The notes beneath the pieces were generated by a model, which searched no databases, was not told where the DNA came from, and saw nothing but the letters and a program-made list of their open reading frames with translations. A stretch of 64,000 bases of DNA from Nissolia schottii (taxonomy: Eukaryota; Streptophyta; Magnoliopsida; Fabales; Fabaceae), in contig QANU01094686.1 in the NCBI GenBank assembly GCA_003254905.1, positions 191,399-255,398 on the forward strand, written 5' to 3'. A program made the translations under genes and the position numbers. This document shows, piece by piece, positions 1 through 11,880 of the stretch. How positions within the stretch are numbered: the stretch's first letter is position 1; each line of letters starts with the position of its first letter.

Positions 1-3000
1 CTAGAAGACCTCCTGACGAGAACAATAGGTTTATCAACGTTATCAGCAACATCATCATCAATAGTTTCTATTGGCTCATCTGGAATATGATTCTCGACAT
101 CAGCATGATTGTCAAGATTTGCTACATTAGGCGTATTTATATTAGTATCAGGGATTGGATCAAACTCAACTAAACCATCAGAACATGATGAATCTAATTT
201 TTCTGTCTTGTCAATATCTTCAATGGTCTGGTCCCCCATGAAAACAACATTGCGACTTCTAACAAGCTTCTTTGCAACAAGATCATAAAGTCTGTAGCCA
301 AATTCATCATGGTCATAACCAATGAAGATGCACTACTTCGTCTTGACATCTAACTTAGACCTTTCATCCTTCGGCACATGGATAAATACTTTTCATCTAA
401 AAACACACAAGTGGTCATAGAAGACATCCTTCCCATACCATACTCTGTTAGGAGCATCTGTCTATAAAGCAATAACAGGAGATAAATTAATAACATGTGC
501 AACAGTATATAAAGCCTTAGCCCAAAAAGATTCAGGTAACTTAGCTTCAGAATCAAACATTAATTGACTCTCTCTATCAATGTCATGTCCATCATTTCAG
601 CCAAGTCATTGAGCTTAGGAGTCTTGAGAGGCATCTTTTGGTGTCGAGTACCTTATTATTTGTAGTATTCATCAAACGGTCCACAATACTCGCCACCATT
701 ATTAGTGTGAATACATTTTAGTTTCTTCCCCATCTTTCTCTCAACGGAAGCCTGCAATTGTTTAAAGATACTAAGTACTCGTTCTTTAGTCTTCAAAGCA
801 TAAACCCAGCATTTTCTTGAATAATCATCAATAAACGTAACAAAGTAACGAGCACCGCCAAAAGTTTTAATCTTCATAGGACCATAGAGATCTGAATGCA
901 TTAACTCGAGCACCTCTAATTTTCTAGAAGGAGAATGACTCTTGAAGGAGACTCTGTTCTGTTTCCCAGCCAAGCAGTGAGCACACTTTTCTAATTTTCC
1001 TCTTCACAAGGAATTTCTTCTTGGCCAAACAGTTCAACCCCTTCTCACTGATGTGGCTAAGCCTCTTATGCCATAATTCGGATGAACTTTAAGAATCAAC
1101 AGAATTTATAGCATAAAAAAAGTAGCTTTAATTCAGTACAAGCCAGAAAATTTCTTACCACGTGCCATAACCAAAGGACCTGTAGTAAGCTTCCATTGCC
1201 CATTACCAAAGGTATTAAAATAGTCATCAAGAACACTAGCAGAAATCAGATATAAACGGATGTCTGATGCATGCCTGACATTATTCAAAATTAACTTTGT
1301 TCCATTGCTGGTTTCCAAGCAAACGGTACCAATGCCAATAACCTTTGACGTATTATTATTTCTCGTCTTCAATACACCAAAATTACTTAGAGTATAGGAA
1401 GAGAAAATATCATTTCTTGAAGTCACATGAAAACTGGCACCGTTGTCAACAACCTAGCTAGAATCATCACATGTAACATTGACCATATTCTGATAAAAAC
1501 AATAAACAAATCTCCATCAGTAGCGGTAGCAACATGATCATCATCATCATCATCATCATTATTCTTTTCTCTATTACCTTTGTTACCATTTTTCTCATTC
1601 TTCAACTCACGACAAAACTTCTTAGTATGACCCTTTTCACCATAGTGATCACACTCAAAATTTCTGTAATTGGACTTCGATTTGGTCATGTGCTTGCTTT
1701 TACTTGTTGACCTCTTCCCTTATCTTTGTCTTTGCTTTCCCCTGTCTTCAATAACTAAAACTTCTGATTGTGTAGAGAATGCTTGCTGAATTTGTCTTTT
1801 GACTTCTTCATTCAAAACAACAATTTTAACCATATTCATGGTCACAACACCGCCAGGAGAAGAATTAGTTAAACTAATGCGAAAATTTTCCCAAGAATTA
1901 GGTAGAGTATTAATCAACCAAAGCCCCATAATTTCATCTTCAAATTTAATACCCATGTCAGACAATTGATCAAAACAACCTTAAAAATCACTCAACTGAT
2001 CAGAAATAGAATTACCTTCTTTATACTTTAAATTCATAGCTTGTTTTAGCAAAAATAATTTATTGTTCCCGGTCTTGGAGGCATACAAATTTTCAAGTTT
2101 TTCCCATAAAATCCTAGCATGTGAATTATTAACAATATGATTCAAAAACCTTGTCATTTACCTATTGTTGGATAACCACAAACCATCTCATGCTCAAAAG
2201 CCCAATCTTCATAAAATTTATTCTCCAGTTTCTGCATAAAAAATGCCAGAAGATGTAATTTTTTCATAAAGAGTAGATCTTTCATCTTGCCTTTCCATAT
2301 GTGGTAATTAGTGTCATTCAAACATATCATCCTACCATAATTAGGCTTCATCGTTCAAGCAAGCAAATATCCCAAGATTCAAAACAACTCTAATGCTAAC
2401 TGTTGGGAAAGATGTGTATATGTAGTGAAAAAAATCACAATCACGCAGTAGAAATAATAACATTTCCCGCTTGAATTAAACCTACGAGAAACGTAATATA
2501 TGACAAACAATATATCCAAGAGTGCAAAAATTAAATAGGCAAAATAGATAGAGCACATACCAATTTTTAACATGAAAACCCCCTAATAAGAGGGACAAAA
2601 AAACACGGGACCTAGTCCAGAAAAATTTCACTATAAAATATCAATAAGTACAACAAAAGAGTTTCACGAAAGAAATCTCAAAGATGAAAGCCTACTCATT
2701 ATTAAAAAGGTGGAATAAATAATAAAGCAATACGCTCAAAAGACCAACACATGGTAAAAACAGTACAACCCAATAGGAGATTAAAATATTCTGAAGTTAC
2801 TAGATGAACACCCACAATTTTTGGAACAAGCGGCTGAAGTCGCGTTGAAAATGGAGCACTCTTATGCAATGCATATATAATAAGAATTTTCAAATCCTAT
2901 AATAAATCAAAATCGAATCCGATTTTGATTTTTTTTCCTTTTTTTTATAAGATAATAATTGATAAAATAATAAATAAGATAAGTGTTGACACAATTTGAT

Positions 3001-3013
3001 AAAGGCCCTAACA
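1..3013 (-). mobile_element. Fossil Ty1/copia LTR retrotransposon, 5' part
   Basis: Read on the minus strand, the element runs from its 5' LTR (2401-3013, TGTTGGG to CCTAACA) through a degraded primer-binding site (about 2388-2400) into gag (about 2351-1500, including a zinc-knuckle region near 1680-1600). A protease region (about 1480-1130), integrase (about 1100-300) and the integrase C-terminal/linker region (350-1, with residues YRLYDLVAKKLVRS) follow. Reverse transcriptase, RNase H and the 3' LTR lie beyond the left window edge. The order gag-protease-integrase is that of Ty1/copia. The copy is broken, with several disabling changes, and is an old fossil. A truncated relative of its LTR lies at 25897-26251 in the same orientation. 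Confidence 0.88.
2401..3013 (-). repeat. 5' LTR of the copia fossil
   Basis: The boundaries are the TG...CA ends (TGTTGGG at 2401, CCTAACA ending at 3013) and the homologous sequence at 25897-26251, which begins with the same TGTTGGG. It is 613 bases long. The end boundary at 3013 rests on the inverted terminal match only, because the partner LTR is outside the window. Confidence 0.7.
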
Positions 3014-3088
3014 CAACAATATCGATACTTCTTTATACTTCAAAATGATCATGATTTACTTTCAAACTTAAAATAATAAGTATTTAGA

Positions 3089-3137
3089 ATTAGTGAGACA
3101 TGTGACTGATTCTTAGTGAGACATGTGACTGATTCTT
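3089..3137. repeat. Two-copy 23-bp tandem repeat
   Basis: The unit containing GTGAGACATGTGACTGATTC is present twice in direct tandem with no visible differences, followed by the start of a third copy. It lies in the spacer between the copia fossil and the kinase gene. No function is apparent. Confidence 0.8.
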
Positions 3138-3232
3138 AGTTATAGATAATCATAGAATACTAATACCTTTAAATATGATGGGGTGCCAGAATAATGCCTT
3201 TTTTAAAATTGTATTTTAACAATTTTACTTTT

Positions 3233-3368
3233 GGATTAAATATGTTTTTAGTTTCTAAAAAATTATAAATTTTGTGTTTTATTCTTGAAAAAAAATTTGT
3301 CAGAAAATTTTTTTTTTAAATAAAACACATAATTTATAATTTTTTGAAATTAAAAATATATTTAACCA
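3233..3368. mobile_element. Foldback miniature element (MITE)
   Basis: Two AT-rich arms of about 45-50 bases (about 3233-3285 and 3320-3368) are inverted copies of each other, each carrying ATTAAATATGTTTTTAG or its complement. The sequence resembles the common legume miniature elements that begin with GGGTTAAATATG. No clear target duplication is seen, so the superfamily is not assigned. It lies about 350 bases upstream of the kinase start codon. Confidence 0.6.
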
Positions 3369-3723
3369 TTTATTTTTTAAAAAATTATTTTTTTTAAAAG
3401 CCCATCCCAATCATCCATAACTGTTGTAGAAAATGGGTTAGCACAAACAAGCTGACTTTTGAGAATAAAAAAAAGAAATATAAGTCTTGACTCAGGCTTG
3501 CGTGTTGACTAGAAAAACACAATTATTTAAATATTTTCAGCTGGAGTTTGTGTCTTTGGGGAAGTTTTTGTGGCAACTGTTTGCTTATCAAAATTCCAAA
3601 TGATCCAATCAGGGTTTTTTGCCTTCTAAAGTTGATTTCGTTTTCAGCACATGATCCCATGATCACTGTTACAAGTTGATGAAAAGTTACCTATTTTGCT
3701 GCTCCACAGTTTCTTTTTTTGTG

Positions 3724-6700
3724 ATGAGTTGTTTCTCTCTTCTATGCTCAAAAAGGGGGTCTTCCTCAGCTGCACAACCCACCGAGTTGGATATAGGTAC
3801 GCAGATAAATGACATTACTGTTCCGCTTTTCTGTAGTTTGTAATTGCAAGTAGAATTCCAGAGGATTTGCTGCTCTATGAAACTATTGAATCAATTGTGT
3901 TATGCTTATTCCAAGACTTGGTTTGCCTGTGTTTCCATAAACAATGAGATTTAGTCTAATAATCCCAGGAATTGGAATGTATGCAAGAATCTCTTGAAAG
4001 AAAGTTATATATCATATGACCATAAACCGTCATGACTCATGAGTTGTGTACCTGATTTGGCTATTGTCGGTTGAACGGTCTCCGCTGGTATGGCCTTCCC
4101 CTCCATGCGAGACTGCTCGACCAACAATAACCAAATCAGGTACGCGATTTTATCACATTCATTATGCACATGATGTGGTGTTCTACTATCATATATGGGA
4201 TCCAAAATGTCTAATATCCCTTACATGGGCTTCAGCCATTTTGAACTAAGTTTGCTTTCATTAACTTGCATCTCTCCTTATGCATAAGTTTCTTAACTGT
4301 CAGTGAGGTTTATTCACTAATGCTAGGGCAGCATGTCACATTGTCTGAAGCACAAGTCCAACTTTCGTATACTATGTTTCTGCTATAAGATTTTGGAAAT
4401 TTGATATGCTCCTAATGTTTCTATGTTTCTGTTGACATCTATATGCTTCAACAGATATTTCAAACTTCCCAAATGTCAATCTTTACACTTACAAGGAATT
4501 GGAAATGGCCACCGAACGGTTTAGTCCAGCAAATAAGATAGGGGAGGGAGGTTTTGGATCAGTCTATAAGGTGAATTGCTGTTTTATGGTATGCATGATT
4601 CATAAGTGCATCACTTATTCAGAAAAAGACGCACTTATGCTTGTTTCGACGTTTATTTCTTCAGTGGCTGATGATTGTCTAGTTTCAAAACTTAACAGGG
4701 AAAGCTGAGAAATGGTACTCTAGCTGCTATAAAGGTTTTGTCAGCTGAATCTAAACAAGGTGTCCGCGAGTTCTTGACAGAAATCAAGGTGATCACTAGT
4801 GTAGAGCATGAGAATCTGGTTAAGCTGTATGGATGCTGCGTGGAAAGAGACAAGAGGATTTTGGTATATGGCTATCTTGAGAATAACAGCCTAGCACAAA
4901 CACTTCTTGGTGAGTAAATTTGTAAGAACCTAAAATCTCCTTTCGAGTTAAAGAGAGAAAACTCCAGTTGAACACATAGTTCACTAAATGATTACAATTC
5001 ATTTACAATAGCCATTTAGGCTTATTTGTGCCTAACTAATGTGATACTAACTAAGTAATTGGGATTGTACAAAAAAATTTCACATTTGATATGAATGTAT
5101 TATGCTCCCCCTACTTGCTAATAATCTTGGCTTATAATCTTTGCTACTTGTGTCCTTTGTGGATCGGGTGAAGAGACTGTCTCTCATCTTTTCTTTCACT
5201 GCACCTTTGCATGGTCTCTTTGGAGTATTTGGCTTCAAGGTTGGAATATCTCTTGGCCTAATCCTTTGAAGCCCAAGGACTGCTTTGAAGCGTGGCAACG
5301 AGCTCCGGTGAGAGGTAGCAAAAGGAAGGTGTGGCTTACTGCGGTCGTTGGAGTCATTTGGACAATTTGGAGAATTAGGAACGAGAGCATTTTTGAGAAA
5401 AAAGGAACATTCTTTTTGAGAGGCTAAGGAACATATGCTGTTTTGGATTGACATTTGGAGGAAAGGGGATCAAGCTTGACGGCTGGTTCACCTTGGTGGT
5501 GTCTGTGTTTTAGTTGTCTGTTTCTTTTGTAGGGCGGCTTCTTTGTGGCTTCGTGGCTGTGTTGGTGTGTCGTTTTGTGGGTGTCAACAGGTGTTAGTTC
5601 AGGTTTGGTGAGCTTTGCCTCTGCCCGGCGCTCGAATCTTGATGGCGTTGCTGAAGGGGTTAGTTCAGTTTCCTGGTCGCTGGCTCAAGAATGTTGAAAT
5701 GGGTCCTGCTGCTTCCCTGTTTGCGTTTGCTGTCTGGTTATGGTGCTGTTTTGGGGGAGGGGCTGCTGCTTTCTCCTCTGCTCTCTGTTTGCTAGTTGTG
5801 TTTTGCTTTGGCTGCAGCTGTTTTTTCTGGTTTCCCTCTCTGGTTCTGGTGTTCGCGGATTTGCGCTGCTGTTCTGTGTGTGTTAGGTGCTTGGGTGTGC
5901 TGTTTTTGGTTGTTTGCTTTGTGGGTGGTGTGGTTTCTGGTTCTTAGTTCTTTTCCCTCTCCCCCTTTTGGGATTTAGGAGAGGTTGTACTTATCTAAAA
6001 AAAAGGTATTATAACTCTCCTAGTAATGGATTTGTTCTCATGACTGTCTAGGGGGAGGCCATAGTAGCTTGCAATTCAATTGGCATGCACGGAGGAACAT
6101 TTGCATTGGCGTTGCCAGGGGCCTTGCGTTCCTTCATCATGAAGTTCAGCCACATATTATTCATAGAGACATTAAAGCAAGCAATATATTACTTGACAAA
6201 GATCTCCAGCCCAAAATTTCAGATTTTGGCCTTGCAAAGCTTATTCCAGCAAGCCTGACCCATGTTAGTACACTTGTTGCTGGTACAGTGTAAGTTCGTA
6301 ATTCTATCTTTCATTTGTTGGAGAATTTAGTTTATGGCAGGAAATTCTGCCAGAGCAAGCAATTATTTATCTGCCTTGTATCCAGATTTTTATAGTATGA
6401 AATTTATGAGCACTTTCTTTGCCATTTTCTTCCAACCAAGTCCCTTTTTGGCTTTTATAGTGGCTATCTGGCACCTGAATATGCGATCCGAAGTCAAGTG
6501 ACAAGAAAATCAGATGTCTATAGTTTTGGAGTTTTACTACTAGAAATTGTTAGTGGGAGGTGTAACACAAACAGACGTTTACCTGCCGAAGAACGGTATC
6601 TTCATACAAAGGTAAGGACCTTTCTTTTAGCAAATATGGAATAAGTGAAAGCAATTAGAGTGGCTGAAAATATAACTTGTATGTAGTATTAGTGAAATAT

Positions 6701-8054
6701 CCAGATTGACATGTGTTGATAGAGAAATTTTGTTCTCGACTCTCCTTTCTTATTAAAGCTTCTCTTCTAATATACAATTAGTTTCAACTCCACTGCACTT
6801 TATTTTTCCCTAATTTAGTTTATATTTTCAATATCCTACTCCAGCAACTTGCAGTTCACAATTCCCATCTTGACCGTGTAATTTAACCCATTTAAATTGG
6901 ATATCAGTCTTACCGAAGTTTATCATTAATTAAATATAATATGCAAATGGGAGAGCCATATTTAGACATTTTTTCCTTCTCATTCTTCACTCTGTTGCCT
7001 ATTTTCCCTTGGTAGTCCTATAAGCTTCATGTTAGCTATCTGTAACATTTCATATACATTAGGGTAGTTTAAATCTCTGACCTTCAAATTTGAATTGAAA
7101 CTTTAGTTACAAATGATGTGCATGATTCTGTCTTTTTAGTTGCATTCTTAATCTTTTCACTGTTACCAAGGGAGCAATCAATAGTGTGACTATTGCCATG
7201 AAATGTTTTACTAAGCTTGTTATAGGACAAGAAAGTACTTATTAGAGAGGCAATGTAGTCATGCTAAGAATTAGCTCTTATAGTGTAAGCATTTTACGAA
7301 GTGAGAGTTGATATACTTAACCTGGGAAACATGAGGCATGTTTGGAAAATGCTTCTATTCAAAAGCTGTCTCAGGGTGCTTTTGATTATAAACTATTATG
7401 AACACAAAATAAGCTGATCCAAGCACACACAATATTAATGTCTTATTTATTGTGATGGAGTGAACTTCTATTTCCTCACACATAATGTCTGAAAATTTGG
7501 AATCTCTAGATGGTTTCAAGGGTCTGCAGCACAAAGCTTAAAGTTTATTTATATCTTAGATTGAATTCTACATGAACTTGAGGGTTACCACTGCTAGGAT
7601 ATTAATGTTCATTGCAGTTATGTGGATGGGAACTCAACCATTGAAAAATGATTGACAAAATTATGTCTTTCAGGCATGGGATTTGTATGAAAGGGGGGAG
7701 CTGGAGAGTTTGGTAGACGCCTTTCTAGACGGAGACTTCAACGTCGAGGAGGCAACAAGGTTTTGTAAGATTGGTCTTCTTTGCATGCAGGATTCTCTTC
7801 AGCACCGGCCTACTATGTCTACTGTGCTCGACATGCTGATTGGCAAAACAGATGTGAATGAGGAGATGACAAAACCAGGCTTAATATTTGAATTTGTGGA
7901 AGCCAAAGACCAAGGGAAACAGAAAGGCACTGTTGAAGTGGAAAATACATCTCTATTGGCTAGTTCAGGGAAGCAAGATGATTCATCTTTGTTAGAAACC
8001 ATGGGCTCTTTTGCCACCATGAGCTTCACTTCAATTTATGACCGAACCAATTGA
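3724..8054 (+). CDS. CRPK1: Receptor-like cytoplasmic kinase, CRPK1/At1g16670-like
   Basis: A Ser/Thr protein kinase of 389 residues in six exons: 3724-3796, 4455-4570, 4699-4909, 6052-6289, 6461-6611 and 7674-8054. All junctions are GT-AG and the frame closes. The N-terminus (MSCFSLLC) has no signal peptide or membrane span, so this is a cytoplasmic kinase; the Cys residues could be acylated (inference). Visible motifs are the Gly-rich loop [11 protein letters not shown] (53-63), ATP-site Lys75, catalytic HRD with Asp173, DFG 191-193 and APE 217-219. After the kinase domain there is a Ser-rich tail. Length and sequence match Arabidopsis At1g16670 (390 residues as I recall it), known as CRPK1, a plasma-membrane kinase that phosphorylates 14-3-3 proteins in cold signalling. 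One oddity is Leu208 where the family has Arg in the STRVAGT segment of the activation loop. Intron 3 carries a LINE tail and intron 1 a hairpin. It converges on the ABCG10 gene 407 bases away. Confidence 0.9.
4048..4143. other. Imperfect 35-bp hairpin in kinase intron 1
   Basis: Arms 4048-4082 and 4109-4143 are inverted copies with about six mismatches around a 26-base loop. Each arm starts or ends with GTACCTGATTTGG or its complement. Weaker inverted similarity may extend outward. It could be a small foldback transposon or a MIRNA-like precursor; the sequence does not decide between them. Confidence 0.65.
5130..6005 (+). mobile_element. 5'-truncated L1-type LINE, 3' end, in kinase intron 3
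   Basis: From about 5150 a frame reads [18 protein letters not shown], the zinc-binding zf-RVT segment that follows reverse transcriptase in plant L1 elements, then a Trp-rich stretch ([14 protein letters not shown]). A T/G-rich 3' untranslated region follows and ends in GTTGTACTTATC plus an A-run near 5994-6005. Only the last part of ORF2 remains, and it is interrupted by a stop after about 100 codons. It is in the same orientation as the host gene, wholly inside the intron 4910-6051, and does not touch the splice sites. The 5' border is approximate. Confidence 0.8.
6612..7673 (+). other. Kinase intron 5, no feature seen
   Basis: This 1,062-base AT-rich intron separates the exon ending ...[12 protein letters not shown] from the exon beginning [10 protein letters not shown] see no coding sequence, repeat or RNA gene in it. 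Confidence 0.6.
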
Positions 8055-8461
8055 GCATTCTATTGTTTGAAAAGTGCTATAATGATTGAATTTTTGCCCG
8101 AATTTAATTGCTAGAATGACATGGGATTTTCCCTTCCCTCTAAAGTTGTCTATCTTCCCTGACTTTTGGCGCTTCAAACCACTCTGTAAACTTTTGTACT
8201 AAATCTTATCATACTAGTTGATTAATCATAATTGAGGGTTCAATTAAGGAATCTTTCCGTTCAAACTTTGTGTAAAACAGAATTGTATAGAGTAGTGACA
8301 CATGGGAAGTTCAGAAAAATCAAAACAAATACTGATAACCTTTCTTTGTCAATACAAAATATTATAGATGCTTAAAAATATGAATCAACAATGTTGAATA
8401 AATAAATGAAAAATCAGTAAAAAGGGCTGTCACTAGTACCTAATGCTGTTATAAACCTGAT
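8055..8461. other. Convergent 3' spacer
   Basis: This 407-base stretch holds the 3' ends of the kinase gene (from the left) and the ABCG10 gene (from the right). It is AT-rich; no repeat or further gene is seen. Confidence 0.6.
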
Positions 8462-10294
8462 TTATTTTCTGGTTCTATAACATCTGAACCAAAGAATACA
8501 AAAGCAAAGAACTCTATAACCCATTATGAATCCCAACATTACAGCCAAATTGGTCCATTTTTTTGACTCTTTCAGACCCTGCTGTCTCAAGTATTCAACT
8601 CCATGTAATATGCATTCTCCATCCCTAGTATCTATGCATCTCCTCTTCCCATGCTCTCCTCCATACTCATTTATCATAAGACACTCAAATGGATATTTGA
8701 ATAAGCTCAAATAGTGCATAAAAATCCAGTATCTGGGTATTCTGTCCTTCGATATGAAATAGCCTGAAAACAGGAAGAAGGAACCCATTAGCCCTGCGAT
8801 CACCGAGGTCCCTAGGATGAAGTTTGGCACTAGAGCACTGAAACAAGCCACAAGAGAGTTTGACATGAGGAGGACCAACCAAACCACCAAAGAGAAGTAA
8901 AGGAATCCATCCATGTCTTTCCTCAATCCCACAAGCCAATAGACTGGAGTGGTGAATAGGAGACAAACCAGCAGAAGGAAAGGAAGAAAAACAAGAGTGT
9001 TTGCCAGAACATAGGAAGAAACTCTGTAAGCTCTCCTTGAGGTTTCTCTCATCAGAGTCCTCCTCTCTTCCAAGAAAATAGGCAAACCTTCCGTTGTCGA
9101 TGATAACAGAAAGGTGAGGCTGAAAGCGAAGAAGCCGGTCCTTGTCTGCAGCGCCACTTGGCCTTGTTTGCTGCCAACATTCAAAAATATGGTCCCCAGT
9201 ATGAACCCAGCCACCAAGGCCTGTATGACCCTGGTGGCAAAGAGCTGCTTGGTTCTGAATATGTTGCTGCAAAATCTTTGTCCGAGGATTAAAACCTCCT
9301 CCATCGGAGAATTCGAGTACAAGAGAGCCTTTTCCTGGACAGAGCACTGCACTCTCATCTTGTGATCCTGGTGCTCTCTGTCTCTGAGAAGAAATTGGTT
9401 GAGTCCGGGTTCGGAAGTGTGTATGGCCAAGCTTTCCATGGCATCAAGGGCAAATTCGAGGACATTGACATGGTGGGGGATGTGATGCCCTGCTAACTTG
9501 AGCCTGGCCTCAAGAAGACTCAATGAACCATTGTGCATGACAAATCCATCAGAGAGCAAGACGAGGCGATCGAATAGCTCCAAGATCCGGAACCCGGGTT
9601 GGTGGATGGTCAGAACAATCGTCTTGCCCTGGTTGAATGCCATTAGCCTAAGCAACGAGACCACATTGAGAGCTGATGCTGAATCCAACCCTGAAGTTGG
9701 CTCATCGATCAAAATAACCGCAGGGCCGTGGACTAAATCAACGCCGATGGAGACCCTGCGCCTCTCGCCGCCGGATATGCCACGGCTTGATCCGCCGCCG
9801 ATTCTTGAGTCTGCAATGTGATCCAACCCAAGCTCCTTCATCAGCTCCGCAACTCTGGCAGCAGCCACTCTCCTCCCCCCGGGGAGCCTCAGCATAGCGC
9901 TATACATGAGTGTCTCTCTGACCGTGAGCGATGGGAACAAGGCATCTTCCTGCGTGACATACCCTGAAGCTCTCCTGAACCGGTTCAAGTCCATCGGCCG
10001 GTGATTCACAAGCACTTGGCCAGAAACTCTGCATGGGGATATTCTCCCGGCTACAATTTCAAGCAGCGTGGTTTTCCCGGCTCCACTGGGACCGGCAATG
10101 GCCGTCAGCTCCCCCGGCCTCGCCTCGCAGCTCACATCCTTCAAAATGTACTTGGCGCCGCTCCTTGGATTCGAGCCGAAACAGAGGCTTCTATACCCAT
10201 CAAGCTGGCTGCACAATTTGTATGACAAGTTCTTTGTTTCTAGTCTATATGCAGGTTTTCTGGTGCATGGAATTGAATTGAATGTGGATCCCAT
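8462..10294 (-). CDS. ABCG10: Half-size ABC transporter, ABCG10-like
   Basis: A single-exon gene for 610 residues, an ABCG (WBC) half-transporter: nucleotide-binding domain first, then six membrane spans. It works as a dimer, usually at the plasma membrane. Counting from Met at 10294, Walker [10 protein letters not shown] lies at 68-76, Q-loop Gln115, signature ISGGE 173-177, Walker B VILIDE 193-198 and H-loop His231. The membrane half begins near residue 390 with [18 protein letters not shown], and the C-terminus is [11 protein letters not shown]. The start [11 protein letters not shown]-type motif (here [13 protein letters not shown]) and the whole C-terminal half agree closely with my recollection of Arabidopsis ABCG10. 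In Medicago an ABCG10 has been linked to phenylpropanoid/isoflavonoid transport (known); the substrate here is not shown by sequence. I chose Met at 10294 because family members begin just before this motif. An in-frame Met at 10432 would add 46 unlikely residues, part of them from a GT-repeat leader. Confidence 0.93.
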   Translation of the reverse strand: MGSTFNSIPCTRKPAYRLETKNLSYKLCSQLDGYRSLCFGSNPRSGAKYILKDVSCEARPGELTAIAGPSGAGKTTLLEIVAGRISPCRVSGQVLVNHRPMDLNRFRRASGYVTQEDALFPSLTVRETLMYSAMLRLPGGRRVAAARVAELMKELGLDHIADSRIGGGSSRGISGGERRRVSIGVDLVHGPAVILIDEPTSGLDSASALNVVSLLRLMAFNQGKTIVLTIHQPGFRILELFDRLVLLSDGFVMHNGSLSLLEARLKLAGHHIPHHVNVLEFALDAMESLAIHTSEPGLNQFLLRDREHQDHKMRVQCSVQEKALLYSNSPMEEVLILGQRFCSNIFRTKQLFATRVIQALVAGFILGTIFLNVGSKQGQVALQTRTGFFAFSLTFLLSSTTEGLPIFLEERRTLMRETSRRAYRVSSYVLANTLVFLPFLLLVCLLFTTPVYWLVGLRKDMDGFLYFSLVVWLVLLMSNSLVACFSALVPNFILGTSVIAGLMGSFFLFSGYFISKDRIPRYWIFMHYLSLFKYPFECLMINEYGGEHGKRRCIDTRDGECILHGVEYLRQQGLKESKKWTNLAVMLGFIMGYRVLCFCILWFRCYRTRK

Positions 10295-10300
10295 TATGTG

Positions 10301-10325
10301 AGTGTGTGTGTTTGTGTGTGCATAC
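10301..10325 (-). repeat. GT/AC microsatellite in ABCG10 leader
   Basis: A short (TG)n-rich tract lies just upstream of the chosen ABCG10 start codon. It reads through in frame as the Thr-His-rich THTHTH stretch, which supports it being untranslated leader rather than protein. Confidence 0.6.
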
Positions 10326-10761
10326 AAAGTGAGAGAGGGAAGAAATGTGATAGTACCAAAGTTATGTGAATGGAAGAAGATAGAGTGTAAGAGAGGGAGA
10401 TGAGATGAGCTAACACACCAAACTATGTACACAAGTTATTATAATGTCTCTAATGAAACCAGCACAGATTTTCAGAATGAAGTGCCTTTTTCTTTTGGCC
10501 TTTGAAAGTTCTGACAAGGGACTTGACTTGTATTTTGTATTGGCTCTTGAGATATTTCAAAGTGTTTTGCAAGTTCAAGAAAACTAAAAATAAGGAAAGA
10601 ACAGAATGTGTACTACTACTTAGGAAGTTCTAATTGATTTTTTCTTTTTTTTATTCTGTCTGGTGAGCTAAACTTGACTGTGCTGGCTTAGTGTTTGGTT
10701 ACCCCACTATATCTTCCCTATGCATTAAGAAAACTCATAGTTTGGTTGGCAGAAGAAAAAC

Positions 10762-11025
10762 AAAAATCATCAAATGCAGCGTTGCAAGTTAACTATGATG
10801 CTTTTCATATTTGGTTAAGCATTTCATGCTTTACTTTTTTATTCAACTGAAAGTTAATTGGTTATTTCTTAATAACAGATTGGGAATGGGTAAGCTGCTA
10901 CAGAGATTTATTTTACTTTATTTTATTTTTATTTAATTTATCAATGGTAATGGGTCAAATGAAGTATCCCTCCCTTGTCCTTTTCAGAAACAGTCTTGTT
11001 TGCCCAAACCTTAAAATTATAAGAT
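10762..11025 (+). repeat. Duplicated non-coding block A1 (partner 21912-22155)
   Basis: The block shares long runs with 21912-22155, for example GTTAACTATGATGCTTTT, CATATTTGGTTAAGCA, GGGAATGGGTAAGCTGCT and GGGTCAAATGAAGTAT, in the same order and orientation. It lies just upstream of ABCG10. It is the left half of a collinear duplication with block A2 (13040-13650). Confidence 0.85.
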
Positions 11026-11582
11026 CATGAAAGTAACATCCTGCGTAATATTTAAAATGTTTCACCATTAATGCTAAAGAAAGCATAAGTAATGATCCAG
11101 AATCTAGAATCTATACTAACTAATGCGTAAAAGCAAAAGAAAAATACTAACTTTTAACTTTAGTCTCTGATTTATATTTTTATGTTTATCTTTAGTTTTA
11201 ATTTTTATTCGTTCACGTACCATTATAACTAAAAATGATATTTATAAATATTGCATTGCGCACTTTCTATTTTTCTCTACCTCTTAACCTAATTACAAAA
11301 CTACTCCAACACAGAAAAAAAAAAAAAACACATGTTTCTTACGTAACACAATTTCTTAAAAAAAAAATACACACGCATAATTTTAAACTGACCCTTAATA
11401 GGTCGAGCTTATGTCATTAATTTTTGAACTGGCTCTAATCTATTGCTTGTGAAAGGCTTTTTTTTTTTTGCTTGGCTTAACCTGCTTGAGAGGTCTGGTC
11501 TAGCATGAAACCTGACAAGCTAACCTGTTTCTTTTTTCAAACAAAAATACTTGTTTTTTAAGTCTGGTTACCATAACTTATT

Positions 11583-11880
11583 GGGTTAATTAAGATTTTA
11601 GTCCCTGTAATATGAAAAAGTTTGGTTTTAGTCCCTCATGGTAAGTTGTAGTCCCTATAAAATGTGAAAATTTGATTTTGGTCCCTGTGGACAGTTGTTG
11701 ATGGACAGTGATGTAAAAATGGTCCCTCATGACAGGTTAACTGACACGTCATCACCTTCTATCACCAACCGTCCACAGGGAGCAAAATCAAATTTTTACA
11801 TTTTACAGGGACTAAAACTTGTCATGAGGGACTAAAACCAAACTTTTTCATATTACAGGGACTAAAAACTTAATTAACCC
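11583..11880. mobile_element. Complete Mutator-like MITE with 9-bp target duplication
   Basis: The element begins GGGTTAATTAAG and ends CTTAATTAACCC. Its long terminal inverted repeats carry several GTCCCT/AGGGAC motifs. It is flanked on both sides by the identical 9-mer TAACTTATT (11574-11582 and 11881-11889). A 9-base duplication plus long inverted repeats is the Mutator superfamily hallmark. It is 298 bases long, non-coding, and appears whole. Confidence 0.92.

Noticed and set aside
5615-5978. Two open frames (110 and 60 codons) as host genes
   Set aside because: They lie in the T/G-rich 3' part of a LINE inside a kinase intron; Cys/Phe/Trp-rich translation reflects base composition.
9114-9365. 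Plus-strand open frames within ABCG10
   Set aside because: Shadows of the conserved transporter on the minus strand.
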